This document shows, piece after piece, positions 37,201 to 47,600 of a stretch of DNA of 64,000 bases. This stretch comes from Accumulibacter sp. (GTDB taxonomy: Bacteria > Pseudomonadota > Gammaproteobacteria > Burkholderiales > Rhodocyclaceae): assembly GCF_036625195.1 (NCBI RefSeq), contig NZ_JAZKUG010000001.1, positions 4,774,001-4,838,000 on the forward strand, in the 5' to 3' direction. The notes beneath the pieces were generated by a model. That model did not search any database and was not told where the DNA came from. It was given only the letters and a program-made list of their open reading frames with translations. The translations under genes were made by a program, and so were the position numbers. Within the stretch, counting starts at the first letter, position 1. Every line of letters begins with the position of its first letter.

Positions 37201-38495
37201 GCGACCGTCGCCAAGCTCAGCGAATAGTCTCCCGTTCCGCCGAGCCAGTCGGCAATATCGACGTAGTACGTGCCCGTCACGGCCGGCATGAAACCGAGCT
37301 GCCCCTGAACGACCGGAAAACCCGTCAGCTCGATTCCCAACGGGCCATTGGCGTCGAACAGCGTAAGGACCTTGTAGCCATCGACCACGTTGCCCGTCTT
37401 GGCGGCAAAGGTGTACAAGGTGTTCGCCGTCAGCGTCATCTTGAACCAGTCGTGATCACCAACCGCGTTGATCGTCCCGGTGGCCGAACCACCGACTGCC
37501 AGCGTCCCGGTTGTGGTGGCGTTGTTGCGATAGTCATCGGCGACCGAGTCCAAGCGCAGCGTATAGGTGCCCGTTTGGTCATACGCGTCGGCGACGTCCA
37601 CGTAGTAGGTGCCGGCCGCCGCGAACATGAACGCCCCGCGCCCACCAAAGAATCCTTGCGCGCCCCACACGTAGCCCGGTTGATCAACAGGGCTGCCGCT
37701 GCCGTCCAGGATGGTGAAAAGCTTTGCCCCATCGAACGCGACTCCATCCTCGGCGACCAGCGTGTACAAGGTGTTCGCCGCCAGGGTGATCTTGAACCAG
37801 TCGTGGTCGCCAACAGCGTCGATCGTCCCGGTGGCCGTGCCGCCCACTGACAATACCCCGGTGGTGCTTGAGTTGTTGCCATAGTCGTCGGCGACGGACG
37901 CCAGGCTCAGCGAATAGGCGCCAGTGGCGCCGCTGAGGTCCGCGAGGTCCACGTAATAGGTCCCCGTCAGTGCCGGCATGAACGCAAGTTGTGCCCCCGC
38001 GGCATCCAGCTGGTCAACGAAGTTGCCGCTGGCATCGTAGATCATGAGGAGCTTGTCCTCATCCACCAGATTTCCGGTCTTGGCGGCAAGAGTGTACAAG
38101 GCGTTCGCCGTGAGGCTCATCTTGAACCAGTCGTGGTCACCAACCGCGTTGATGGTCCCTGACGCCGTGCCGCCGACGGCCAGGATGCCCGTTGTCGTGA
38201 TGTTGTTGCGGTAGTCGTCAGCAACTGCTGTCAGGCGCAGCTCATAGGATCCCGTCGTGCTGAACCAATCGCCGACATCGACGTAGTACGTGCCCGCTAC
38301 CGCCGGCATGAAAGCCAGTTGTCCACTTCCCGAGGCGTCCCCTGACCCACCGCCAAAAGCGCCATTGGCGTCAAGAATCGACAGAACCTTGCCGCCAGCG
38401 TGCGTGGTTGCGAGCACGTACAAGGTGTTCGCAGCGAGAGTCATCCTGAACCAGTCGTGGTCACCCACGGCATTGATCGTACCGCTTGTAGCCAT
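34242..38495 (-). CDS. Gene E: five PPC-like domains + RTX protein (1417 aa)
   Basis: Predicted type I-secreted protein. The start ATG is preceded by GGGGAGAAGGCAGG. Residues 1-560 are five tandem repeats of about 110 residues, each with GTINAVGDHDWFKMTL, a DAxG turn, GTYYVDVAD and VADDYRNN. This resembles the bacterial pre-peptidase C-terminal (PPC) domain usually found at the end of secreted proteases, but no peptidase domain is present. The first repeat begins in mid-domain and the matching half (VADDYRNNTTTTGILEV) is found after the fifth, so the array is offset relative to the domain boundary. Residues 575-1417 are RTX super-repeats with the shared tail ALTSLDFLVT. No signal peptide is seen. 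A region of 435 nt separates it from F, so it probably has its own promoter. Confidence 0.9.
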   Translation of the reverse strand: MATSGTINAVGDHDWFRMTLAANTLYVLATTHAGGKVLSILDANGAFGGGSGDASGSGQLAFMPAVAGTYYVDVGDWFSTTGSYELRLTAVADDYRNNITTTGILAVGGTASGTINAVGDHDWFKMSLTANALYTLAAKTGNLVDEDKLLMIYDASGNFVDQLDAAGAQLAFMPALTGTYYVDLADLSGATGAYSLSLASVADDYGNNSSTTGVLSVGGTATGTIDAVGDHDWFKITLAANTLYTLVAEDGVAFDGAKLFTILDGSGSPVDQPGYVWGAQGFFGGRGAFMFAAAGTYYVDVADAYDQTGTYTLRLDSVADDYRNNATTTGTLAVGGSATGTINAVGDHDWFKMTLTANTLYTFAAKTGNVVDGYKVLTLFDANGPLGIELTGFPVVQGQLGFMPAVTGTYYVDIADWLGGTGDYSLSLATVADDYRNNTTTTGIVSVGGTTTGMIDAFGDHDWFKVTLTANTLYAVVAKNGVVVDGNKFLRIYDASGTALGEQADSMRSGQLAFMPTVTGTYYVDVSDLIGETGAYSLSVASVADDYRNNTTTTGILEVSAGPISGTPNNDNLVGTNTADTLDGGAGNDSITGGFGNDTLLGGPGDDLLSGGVGADSLVGGDGSDFYYVDDAGDSVTETNADPASGGIDQVFSTLATYTLGAHIENGGILANGAANLTGNDLDNLLYAGSGNNLLDGAGGNDTVSYLYSASSGVSVSLAIAGAQATGGSGSDTLIAIENLSGSTYDDNLTGDGNANRLSGEQGNDFLNGGAGNDTLDGGSGNDTLWGGTGADSLIGGDGSDSYYVDNAGDSVTETNANPASGGTDKVFSNLGAYTLGAHIENGRILATGAANLTGNTLDNVLEAGTGNNLLNGAGGNDTVSYLYAVSGSGVSVSLAIAAAQATGGSGSDTLAGIENLSGSTYDDTLTGDGNANRLSGAQGNDFLNGGAGNDTLDGGAGSDRLWGGTGADSLVGGDGSDFYYLDDAGDSVSETNANPATGGTDQVLSYLASTTLGVHIENGRILASGAANLTGNALDNLLDAGTGNNLLDGAGGNDTLSYLYGASSGVSVSLAILGAQATGGSGSDTIAGIENLSGSTYDDTLTGDGNANRLNGAQGNDFLNGGAGNDSLDGGAGNDTLWGGTGADSLSGGDGSDAYYIDNAGDSVTESNANPATGGIDQVFSSLAAYTLGANVENGRILATGAASLSGNALANLLYAGAGANVLDGAGGTDTLSYLYGASSGVSVSLAVAGAQATGGSGSDTLVAIENLIGSTHADTLTGDGLANRLEGGNGNDTLLGGLGNDSLTGGLGTDIFRFDTLPNAATNRDTIGDFNVVDDTIELENAIFTSLLSTGTLAAGSFRSGAGITAAGDADDYLIYDTTSGALYYDAAGNTGAAPVQIASLAPGLALTSLDFLVT

Positions 38496-38610
38496 CCTGC
38501 CTTCTCCCCAAGAAAGAAAAAATCAAAACCGACGAAGCCGCATCCCCCACGGTTGTCGCGTTCCTGCTGAAGCACGCACGACCATTTTGCCTTGTCAAGC
38601 AAGAGGTTTA

Positions 38611-38619
38611 ATGTTAACA
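38611..38619 (-). promoter_or_regulatory. Possible extended -10 for gene E
   Basis: Minus strand TGTTAACAT matches TGnTAnnAT, about 115 nt before the E start. No good -35 lies at 17 nt. A perfect TTGACA occurs just downstream (about 38602-38607) without a matching -10. Confidence 0.25.
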
Positions 38620-38888
38620 GTCTTTCCCGTTTCCGAGAACGTCGGCGTCTTGGCGTGGTGCGCTTCCGGCCCTTGCCTCGGCGGAGCGGGCCCCAAGATT
38701 CCGTACAGCAGGATAAGAGTGGGGAAAGACAGCACGCGCAGGCATCAACTTCCGAGAGCTGCCGTTCTCGCTGCCACCACTCTCCGGCGACCGCGTTCCT
38801 GATTTGCTGCCGGTCGGCGACCCCGGATGCTCGGAAACGGGACAGCCAATCCAGACTGCAGCGCCACATCCCTCTGCCCCATGGGCTG

Positions 38889-38919
38889 CGCCGGCAGACC
38901 GTTCGACGATCGTCCGGCG
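38889..38919 (-). terminator. Weak hairpin downstream of F
   Basis: CGCCGGAC and GTC..CCGGCG pair with a small bulge about 10 nt after the F stop. No T-run follows. Confidence 0.3.
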
Positions 38920-38930
38920 TAGATCAAGCC

Positions 38931-41900
38931 TCAGGTGATGACGAAGTCGAGGTGGCTCAATGTCAGCCCGCTGCCGAGTGTGGCGATCTGCACGGGGCCC
39001 GCACCGACGTTGCCGGCGGCGTCGTAGTAGAGCGCGCCGCTGCTGGTGTCGTAGACCAGGTAGTCGTCGACGTCGGCAGCGCTGCTGAAACCGGCGCCGG
39101 AGCGGAACGAGCCGGCGGCGAGAGTGCCGGTGGCGAGCGAGGCGAAGACGGCATTCTCGAGTTCGAAGCTGTCGTCGACGACCTTGAAGTCGCCGATCGT
39201 GTCGCGGTTGGTCGCGGCGTTGGGCAGGGTGTCGAAGCGGAAGATGTCGGCCCCGACGCCGCCCGTCAGGCTGTCGTTGCCGAGGCCGCCGAGCAGGGTG
39301 TCGTTGCCGGCACCCCCGGCGAGGGTGTCGTTGCCGTTGCCGCCTTCGAGCCGGTTGGCCAGGCCGTCGCCGGTCAGGGTGTCGGCGTGGGTCGAGCCGA
39401 TGAGGTTCTCGATCGCGACCAGCGTGTCGCTGCCGGAGCCGCCCGTGGCTTGGGCGCCGGCAACGGCGAGGCTGACGCTGACGCCGCTGCTGGCGCCGTA
39501 GAGGTAGCTGAGGGTGTCGTTGCCGCCAGCACCGTTGAGGAGGTTGGCACCGGCGCCGGCGTAGAGGAGGTTGGCGAGAGCGTTGCCGCTGAGGTCGGCT
39601 GCACCCGTGGCGAGGATGCGGCCGTTCTCGACGTTCGCACCGAGGGTGTAGGCGGCGATGGAGCTGTAGACGAGGTCGATGCCGCCGGTGGTGGGATTGG
39701 CGTTGCTTTCCGTGACGCTGTCGCCGGCATTGTCAATGTAGTACGCGTCGGAACCGTCACCACCGACCAGGCTGTCGGCGCCGGTGCCGCCCCAGAGGGT
39801 GTCGTTGCCGGCGCCCCCTTCGAGGCTGTCGTTGCCGGTATTGCCATTGAGGAAGTCGTTGCCCTGGGCGCCGGAGAGGCGGTTGGCGTTGCCGTCGCCG
39901 GTGAGGGTGTCGTCGTAGGTGGAGCCGCTGAGGTTCTCGATGCCGGCGAGGGTGTCGCTGCCGGAGCCGCCGGTGGCCTGGGCGCCGAGGATGGCGAGGC
40001 TGACGCTGACGCCGCTGCTGGCGCCGTAGAGGTAGCTGAGGGTGTCGTTGCCGCCGGCACCGTCGAGGAGGTTGTTGCCGGTGCCGGCGTCGAGGAGGTT
40101 GTCGAGGGTGTTGCCGGTGAGGTTGGCGGCTCCGGTGGCGAGAATGCGGCCGTTCTCGACGTGGGCGCCGATGGTGGTGCTGGCGAGGTAGCTGAGGACC
40201 TGGTCGGTGCCGCCGGTTGCCGGGTTGGCGTTGCTTTCGGTGACGCTGTCGCCGGCGTCGTCGAGGTAGTAGAAGTCGGAGCCGTCACCACCGACCAGGC
40301 TGTCGGCACCAGTGCCGCCCCAGAGGCGGTCGTTGCCGGCGCCGCCGTCGAGGGTGTCGTTGCCGGCACCGCCATTGAGGAAGTCGTTGCCTTGCGCGCC
40401 ACTGAGGCGGTTGGCGTTGCCGTCGCCGGTGAGGGTGTCGTCGTAGGTGGAGCCGGTGAGGTTCTCGATGCCGGCGAGGGTGTCGCTGCCGGAGCCGCCG
40501 GTCGCCTGGGCGCCGGCGATGGCGAGGCTGACGCTGACGCCGCTGCCGCTGACGGCGTAGAGGTAGCTGACGGTGTCGTTGCCGCCGGCGCCATCGAGGA
40601 GGTTGGCGCCGGTGCCGGCTTCGAGGACGTTGTCGAGGGCGTTGCCGGTGAGGTTGGCGGCACCGGTGGCGAGGATGCGGCCGTTCTCGATGTGGGCGCC
40701 GAGCGTGTAGGCCCCGAGGGTGCTGAAGACCTGGTCGGTGCCGCCGGTGGCGGGGTTGGCGTTCGTTTCGCTGACGCTGTCGCCGACGTTGTCGACGTAA
40801 TAGGAGTCGGAACCGTCGCCGCCGATCAGGCTGTCGGCGCCGGTGCCGCCCCAAAGGGTGTCGTTGCCGGCACCGCCGTCGAGGGTATCGTTGCCGGCAC
40901 CAGCATCGAGGAAGTCGTTGCCGAGTGCACCACGCAGCGTATCGTTGCCGGCGCCACCCTGCAGCGAGTTGTTGCCGTTATCGCCGGTCAGCGAGTCATT
41001 GAAGCCGCTGCCGATGAGGTTTTCGATGCCGTTGAGGGTGTCGAGGCCGGCATTGACGGTGTTCTGCTGCACGCCGGGCGCCGTCAGGGTGACGGTGACG
41101 CCGGCGGTGGCGTCGGCGTAGCTGGCGGTGTCGGTGCCGGCGCCGCCGTCGACGGTGTCGTTACCGAGTCCGCCCTGCAGCGTGTCGTTGGCGGCGCCGC
41201 CCTGCAGCGTGTTGTCGCCGGTCGTGCCCGTGATCCGGTTGTCGAGGCTGTTGCCGACCCCGGTAATGGCGTTCCCGGCCAGTTGCAGGTTCTCGACATG
41301 GGCACCCAGCGTGAGCGTTGACAGGTAACTGATCACCAGATCGGTGCCTTCCGCGAGAGCCTCGGTGCAGGTGTCGCCCGCATCTTCGATCAGGTAGATA
41401 TCGTCACCGGCTCCGCCCGTCAGTGCATCGCTGCCGCCGCCGCCAAGCAGGACGTCGTTGCCCGCGGCACCGTTGATGGTGTCGGCGAATGCGGAGCCGC
41501 GCAGGATGTCTGCGGCGGCTGTCCCGGAAAGATTGACCGAAACCGGTGCTGGACCGTCGTTGTCCAGGATCGTCCCGCCAGCGATCGCGTTGCCAAGGGT
41601 TGCATTGACCGCGGTGTGCAGTTGCAGAGAGAAGTTCTCCTGCACTTCGACGGCAGGGTCATCTGCAATGATCAGCCGAATGGTCTTGGCCGTTTCTCCC
41701 GGTGTGAAGGTCAGCGACCCTGTCTGCTCGACGAAATCTCCATTCGAATAGCTGGTAGCGGTGCCCACGTTGGTTCTGTAGGCAACCTTGACGACGTTCG
41801 AACTGGGGGCGCTGAGGGTCGCAACGAAGTCAACGTAACCGTCGCCCTCGACCGCCAGAACACTGCTGAGATTGACCACCGGCATTGCGACAGGAACCTC

Positions 41901-44624
41901 GTCGCCGCGGGAGATCAAGACGTGCCCGTAGTCGGTGCCGATGGTGGCTCCAGTGGCCGCCGTGATCGCCACGTCGAACAACTCCGTCGGCTCAGGCGCG
42001 GAATCGTCGACGATGCCCACCGCAATCCATTTGGCCATCTCGCCCGGCGCAAATGCCACCGTTTGTGCCGGAAACACGATGAAATCCGATCCGAAGGCAG
42101 CGGTGACCGCCTGGACCTGGTAGCTGACCGTTACGTTGCCGGAGCTGGGCTTGTCGAGAACGAGCGCCACCTGCACCAGATCGGACGACTCGTCGACGAC
42201 GACGTCGGTGATCGACACCACCGGCGTCCCCGGCGTCGCGTCATCGTCGATGATCGTCGCCGTTGCGAAATTGCGCGCGATCGTCGCGTTGGCGCTGGCG
42301 CCGTAGAGCGACAGCCTGAAGCTCTCGGCTGGCTCCGGCGTCGAGTCGTTGGCCAGCGTCACCCGCACCGTCTTGACCATCTCGCCCGGGGCAAACGTCA
42401 GGTCCCCGATCTGATGCCAGACGTCGATGTTGGGCAGGCTGGCCGTTCCACCGCTGGTCGTCTCATAGCGGACTGTGACCGTGCCGGTGTTTGGCTGATC
42501 GAGCCGCACGAGAAAGTCGGCGTACGCCTGACTCTCGCCGACGACGACGTGGTCCACCGAGATGTTCGACTTCGCCACCTGCGGAGCGTCGTTCGCGGCA
42601 ATGATCGCCGTCCCCACCGGATCGGGCGCCGTCGCACCGCTCAGCGCCGACAGGACGAGGTTGAACGCTTCCGACGATTCGCTCGCAATCTCGTCGAGCA
42701 GAACCACCTTGACAGTCTTCGCCATCTCGCCCGGCGCGAAATTCAGGCTGCCGCTCGTGGCAACGTAATCGCTTCCCGCCAGCGCACCAGCGTCCTGCGT
42801 CGCGTAGCTCATCGACACGACACCGCTCGACGGCCGATCGAGCGTCACGACAAAGCTCGCTTCCTTCGCCGACTCGTCTACCACGAAGTCGCTGATCGTG
42901 ACCGTCGGCGTTCCCGGGGTCGCGTCGTCGTCGATGATCGTCGCCGTTGCGACGTCGCTCGCGATCGTCGCATTGTCGCTCGCGCCGGAGAGCAACAGCC
43001 TGAAGCTCTCGGTTGGCTCCGACTCTGTGTCGTTAGCCAGCGTCGCCCGCACAGTCTTCACCATCTCGCCAGGGGCAAACGCCAGCGTCCCGTCCTGACC
43101 CACGAAGTCGAGAGCCGAGTAACTGCTCGCCGTGCGAACCGAGGTCCTGTAATCCACCGTCACCGTGTCGGTGTTGGGCTGATCGAGACGCACGAGAAAG
43201 TCGGCGTACGCCTGACTCTCGCCGACGACGACGTGGTCCACCGAGATGTTCGACTTCAGCACCTGCGGCGCGTCGTTCGCGGCAATGATCGCCGTCCCCA
43301 CCGGGTCGAGCGTCGTCGCACCGCTCAGCGCCGACAGGACGAGGTTGAACGCTTCCGACGATTCGCTCGCAATCTCGTCGAGCAGAACCACCTTCACCGT
43401 CTTCGCCATCTCGCCCGGCGCGAAATTCAGGCTGCCGCTCGTGGCAACGTAATCGCTTCCCGCCAGCGCACCAGCGTCCTGTGTCGCGTAGCTCATCGAC
43501 ACGACGCCGCTCGACGGCCGGTCGAGCGTCACGACAAAGCTCGCTTCCTTAGCCGACTCGTCTACCACGAAGTCGCTGATCGTGACCGTCGGCGTTCCCG
43601 GGGTCGCGTCGTCGTCGATGATCGTCGCCGTTGCGACGTCGCGCGCGATCGTCGCATTGTCGCTCGCGCCGGAGAGCAACAGCCTGAAGCTCTCGGTTGG
43701 CTCCGACTCTGTGTCGTTAGCCAGCGTCGCCCGCACAGTCTTCACCATCTCGCCAGGGGCAAACGCCAGCGTCCCGTCCTGACCCACGAAGTCGGCAGCC
43801 GAGTAACTGCTCGCCGTGCGACTCGAGGTCCTGTAATCCACCGTCACCGTGTTGGTGTTTGGCTGATCGAGCCGCACGAGAAAGTCGGCGTACGCCTGAC
43901 TCTCGCCGACGACGACGTGGTCCACCGAGATGTTCGACTTCGCCACCTGCTGCGCGTCGTTCGCGGCAATGATCGCCGTCCCCACCGGGTCGAGCGTCGT
44001 CGCACCGCTCAGCGCCGACAGGACGAGGTTGAACGCTTCCGACGATTCGCTCGCAATCTCGTCGAGCAGAACCACCTTCACCGTCTTCGCCATCTCGCCC
44101 GGCGCGAAATTCAGGCTGCCGCTCGTGGCAACGTAATCGCTTCCCGCCAGCGCACCAGCGTCCTGCGTCGCGTAGCTCATCGACACGACACCGCTCGACG
44201 GCCGATCGAGCGTCACGACAAAGCTCGCTTCCTTCGCCGACTCGTCCACCACGAAGTTGTTGATCGTGACCGCCGGCGTTCCTGGCGTCGCATCGTCGTC
44301 GATGATCGTCGCGACCGCCACCGTGTTACCGATGACGGCATTCGCGCTCGGGAAGGACAGGGTCAGCGCGAACGACTCTGCCATCTCGGGCGTTGCGTCG
44401 TTCACGATGGCAACGCTGATGGTCTGTTCGACGATCCCCGGGGCAAGAGTGAGCAGCCCGGTTGCGTAGCCATAGTCGGCGCCACTTACCGCCGTCTCGA
44501 CCTTGAGACCCCAACTTGCCGTTACCGGATTCAGCAAGTCCGCTTCGGACAGGCGCACGGTGAACACGGCGGGGGTAGCGAATTCGCTGATGACGATGTG
44601 GTCGACGCTGATGACGCGAGACAT
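38931..44624 (-). CDS. Gene F: nine Calx-beta domains + RTX protein (1897 aa)
   Basis: Predicted secreted calcium-binding protein. The ATG has GGAG 5 nt upstream in the same context as gene G (CTTCTCGGAGCAGATATG). Residues 1-1030 are nine Calx-beta domains, each ending in a TIIDDDA-like strand: one N-terminal copy (VISVDHIVISEFATPAVFTV), three near-identical pairs with a period of 228 residues, and two more diverged copies. Residues 1035-1897 are RTX super-repeats ending in TLSHLDFVIT. It is a paralogue of G with fewer repeat pairs. It starts only 55 nt after the G stop with no terminator between, so G and F are probably one transcript. No signal peptide is visible. Function inferred: extracellular adhesion or matrix protein. 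Acidic Calx-beta loops and RTX repeats imply calcium-dependent folding after export. Confidence 0.9.
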   Translation of the reverse strand: MSRVISVDHIVISEFATPAVFTVRLSEADLLNPVTASWGLKVETAVSGADYGYATGLLTLAPGIVEQTISVAIVNDATPEMAESFALTLSFPSANAVIGNTVAVATIIDDDATPGTPAVTINNFVVDESAKEASFVVTLDRPSSGVVSMSYATQDAGALAGSDYVATSGSLNFAPGEMAKTVKVVLLDEIASESSEAFNLVLSALSGATTLDPVGTAIIAANDAQQVAKSNISVDHVVVGESQAYADFLVRLDQPNTNTVTVDYRTSSRTASSYSAADFVGQDGTLAFAPGEMVKTVRATLANDTESEPTESFRLLLSGASDNATIARDVATATIIDDDATPGTPTVTISDFVVDESAKEASFVVTLDRPSSGVVSMSYATQDAGALAGSDYVATSGSLNFAPGEMAKTVKVVLLDEIASESSEAFNLVLSALSGATTLDPVGTAIIAANDAPQVLKSNISVDHVVVGESQAYADFLVRLDQPNTDTVTVDYRTSVRTASSYSALDFVGQDGTLAFAPGEMVKTVRATLANDTESEPTESFRLLLSGASDNATIASDVATATIIDDDATPGTPTVTISDFVVDESAKEASFVVTLDRPSSGVVSMSYATQDAGALAGSDYVATSGSLNFAPGEMAKTVKVVLLDEIASESSEAFNLVLSALSGATAPDPVGTAIIAANDAPQVAKSNISVDHVVVGESQAYADFLVRLDQPNTGTVTVRYETTSGGTASLPNIDVWHQIGDLTFAPGEMVKTVRVTLANDSTPEPAESFRLSLYGASANATIARNFATATIIDDDATPGTPVVSITDVVVDESSDLVQVALVLDKPSSGNVTVSYQVQAVTAAFGSDFIVFPAQTVAFAPGEMAKWIAVGIVDDSAPEPTELFDVAITAATGATIGTDYGHVLISRGDEVPVAMPVVNLSSVLAVEGDGYVDFVATLSAPSSNVVKVAYRTNVGTATSYSNGDFVEQTGSLTFTPGETAKTIRLIIADDPAVEVQENFSLQLHTAVNATLGNAIAGGTILDNDGPAPVSVNLSGTAAADILRGSAFADTINGAAGNDVLLGGGGSDALTGGAGDDIYLIEDAGDTCTEALAEGTDLVISYLSTLTLGAHVENLQLAGNAITGVGNSLDNRITGTTGDNTLQGGAANDTLQGGLGNDTVDGGAGTDTASYADATAGVTVTLTAPGVQQNTVNAGLDTLNGIENLIGSGFNDSLTGDNGNNSLQGGAGNDTLRGALGNDFLDAGAGNDTLDGGAGNDTLWGGTGADSLIGGDGSDSYYVDNVGDSVSETNANPATGGTDQVFSTLGAYTLGAHIENGRILATGAANLTGNALDNVLEAGTGANLLDGAGGNDTVSYLYAVSGSGVSVSLAIAGAQATGGSGSDTLAGIENLTGSTYDDTLTGDGNANRLSGAQGNDFLNGGAGNDTLDGGAGNDRLWGGTGADSLVGGDGSDFYYLDDAGDSVTESNANPATGGTDQVLSYLASTTIGAHVENGRILATGAANLTGNTLDNLLDAGTGNNLLDGAGGNDTLSYLYGASSGVSVSLAILGAQATGGSGSDTLAGIENLSGSTYDDTLTGDGNANRLSGAQGNDFLNGNTGNDSLEGGAGNDTLWGGTGADSLVGGDGSDAYYIDNAGDSVTESNANPTTGGIDLVYSSIAAYTLGANVENGRILATGAADLSGNALANLLYAGAGANLLNGAGGNDTLSYLYGASSGVSVSLAVAGAQATGGSGSDTLVAIENLIGSTHADTLTGDGLANRLEGGNGNDTLAGGAGNDTLLGGLGNDSLTGGVGADIFRFDTLPNAATNRDTIGDFKVVDDSFELENAVFASLATGTLAAGSFRSGAGFSSAADVDDYLVYDTSSGALYYDAAGNVGAGPVQIATLGSGLTLSHLDFVIT
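42243..44294 (-). repeat. 684-bp Calx-beta pair repeats in gene F (three copies)
   Basis: Equivalent positions recur at 42562, 43246 and 43930, each 684 bp apart (228 codons, two Calx-beta domains). The copies are almost identical in sequence. The period is exactly that of gene G although the F and G units have diverged from each other. Confidence 0.88.
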
Positions 44625-44679
44625 ATCTGCTCCGAGAAGATGGTGGGTTGAGATTTTGTAAGCTGTGGGATTCCTGTAA

Positions 44680-47600
44680 TCAGGTGATGACGAAATCGAG
44701 TTGGCTCAACGTCAGCCCACTGCCGAGACTGGCGATCTGCACGGGGCCGGCTCCGGCGTTGCCGTTGGCGTCGTAGTACAGCGCGCCGCTGCTGGCGTCG
44801 TAGATGAGGTAGTCGTCGGCGTCGGCGGCAGCGGTGATTCCGGCACCGGAGCGGAACGAGCCGGCAGCCAGGGTGCCGGTGCTCAACAGTGAAGTGAAGA
44901 TCGCGTTCTCGAGTTCGATCGTGTCGTCGACGACGTTGAAGTCGCCGATCGTGTCGCGGTTGGTCGCGGCGTTGGGCAGGGTGTCGAAGCGGAAGATGTC
45001 GGCGCCGAGGCCGCCGAGCAGGGTGTCGTTGCCGGCACCCCCGGCGAGTGTGTCGTTGCCGTTGCCGCCTTCGAGCCGGTTGGCCAGGCCGTCGCCGGTC
45101 AGGGTGTCGGCGTAGGTCGAGCCGACGAGGTTCTCGATCGCGACCAGCGTGTCGCTGCCGGAGCCGCCCGTGGCATGGGCGCCGGCAACGGCGAGGCTGA
45201 CGCTGACGCCGCTGCTGGCACCGTAGAGGTAGCTGAGGGTGTCGTTGCCGCCAGCACCGTTGAGGACGTTGGCACCGGCCCCGGCGTAGAGCAAATTGGC
45301 GAGGGCGTTGCCGCTCAGGCTCGCTGCGCCCGTGGCGAGGATGCGGCCGTTCTCGACGTTCGCGCCGAGGGTGTAGGCGGCGAGCGAGCTGAAGACCTGG
45401 TCGATGCCGCCGGTGGCGGGATTGGCGTTGCTTTCCGTGACGCTGTCGCCGGCATTGTCGATGTAGTACGCGTCGGAGCCATCGCCGCCGCTCAGGCTGT
45501 CGGCACCGGTGCCGCCCCAGAGGGTGTCGTTGCCGGCGCCGCCGTCGAGGCTGTCGTTGCCGGCACCACCATTGAGGAAGTCGTTGCCTTGCGCGCCGTT
45601 GAGGCGGTTGGCGTTGCCGTCGCCGGTGAGGGTGTCGTCGTAGGTGGAGCCGCTGAGGTTCTCGATGCCGGCGATGGTGTCGCTGCCGGAGCCGCCGGTG
45701 GCTTGGGCGCCGAGGATGGCGAGGCTGACGCTGACGCCGCTGCTGGCGCCGTAGAGGTAGCTGAGGGTGTCGTTGCCGCCCGCGCCGTCGAGGAGGTTGT
45801 TGCCGGTGCCGGCGTCGAGGAGGTTGTCGAGGGCGTTGCCGGTGAGGTTGGCGGCGCCGCTCGCCAGGATGCGGCCGTTCTCGATGTGGACGCCGAGGGT
45901 GGTGCTGGCAAGGTAGCTGAGGACCTGGTCGGTGCCGCCCGTTGCCGGGTTGGCGTTGGTCTCGCTGACGCTGTCGCCGGCGTCGTCGAGGTAGTAGAAG
46001 TCGGATCCATCACCACCGAGCAGGCTGTCGGCACCGCTGCCGCCCCAGAGGCGATCGTTGCCGGCGCCGCCGTCGAGTGTGTCGTTGCCGGCGCCGCCAT
46101 TGAGGAAGTCGTTGCCTTGCGCGCCGCTGAGGCGGTTGGCGTTGCCGTCGCCGGTGAGGGTGTCGTCGTAGGTGGAGCCGCTGAGGTTCTCGATTCCGGC
46201 GAGGGTGTCGCTGCCGGAGCCGCCGGTGGCCTGGGCGCCGGCAAGGGCGAGGCTGACGCTGACGCCGCTGCCGCTGACGGCGTAGAGGTAGCTGACGGTG
46301 TCGTTGCCGCCGGCGCCGTCGAGGAGGTTGTTGCCGGTGCCGGCTTCGAGGAAGTTGTCGAGGGTGTTGCCGGTGAGGTTGGCGGCGCCGGTGGCGAGAA
46401 TGCGGCCGTTCTCGATGTGGGCGCCGAGGGTGTAGGCCCCGAGGTTGCTGAAGACCTTGTCGGTGCCGCCGCTGGCGGGGTTGGCATTGGTCTCCGTCAC
46501 GCTGTCACCGGCGTTGTCGACGTAGTAGGAGTCGGAACCGTCGCCGCCGATCAGGCTGTCGGCGCCGGTGCCACCCCACAGGGTGTCGTTGCCGGAGCCA
46601 CCATCCAGGGTGTCGTTGCCGGCACCGCCGTTGAGGAAGTCGTTGCCCTGCCCGCCATGCAGCGTATCGCTGCCCAGGTCGCCATTCAGCAGGTTGTCGC
46701 GCGGATTGCCAGTGATTCGGTTGTCGAGACCATTGCCGGCGCCGGTGGTCGAGTTCCCCGCAAGTTGCAGATTTTCGACGTTCGCGCCCAGCGTCAGGGC
46801 TGGCAGGTAGCTGATGACCAGATCGGTGCCCTCCCCGATGGCCTCCACGTACGTGTCGCCGGCGTCTTCAATGACATAGACGTCGTCGCCGATGCCGCCA
46901 GTCAGCGTATCGCTGCCACCGCCGCCATTCAGGACGTCGTCGCCTGCACCGCCGTCGATCGCGTCGCCAAAGGGCGAACCAAGGAGGATGTCAGCGGCCG
47001 GCGTTCCGGGCAGGGTGACGGAAAGCGGTGGCGGACCGTCGTTGTCCAGGATCGTGCCCGTCGCAACCGTATTGCCGAGAGTGGCGTTGATCGGTGACTG
47101 TAGTTGCACGGTGAAACCCTCGGGCGTTTCAGTTTCAGAGTCATCCCGAACGGTCACGCGGATCGTCCTGGTCGTGTCGCCCGGTGCGAAAACGAGCGAC
47201 CCTGACTGCCCGATGAAGTCGCCATTCGAGAAGCTGGTGGCAGTTCCGTTGTAGGTTTGATAGGAAACCCGGACGACGTTGGCACTGGGGGCGCTGAGCG
47301 TCGCGACGAAGTCCAGATAGCCCTGGCCCTCGACGGCAACGGCATTGCTCAGGTGGATCGCCGGCGTGACCACCGGCGACTGATCGTTGCGCGAGATCAA
47401 GACATGCCCGGAAGCTGTGCCGACAGTTGCTCCACTGGCTTGCGTGAGCGTTACCTGAAACAGTTCGGCCGGCTCAGGCGCGGAATCGTCGACGATGCCC
47501 ACGGTAATCCACTTGGCGGTTTCACCCGGCGCGAAACCCACCGTCTGCGCAGGGAAGATAGTGAAATCCGATCCGGCGACAGCGCTGATTCCCAACACCT

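Larger units (their letters stand above)
38496..38930. other. Intergenic region F-E (435 nt)
   Basis: This region is less GC-rich than its surroundings, with an A/T segment at 38595-38625 and a T-rich leader just before E. It contains a possible extended -10 (38611-38619), a weak hairpin after F (38889-38919) and the E ribosome-binding site. A minus-strand frame that overlaps the E start is open here but has no recognisable product. The conserved 20-mer of C, D and H is absent. Confidence 0.5.

Noticed and set aside
38441..38869. 142-codon minus-strand frame overlapping the E start
   Set aside because: It has no ribosome-binding site or family resemblance and conflicts with the E start.
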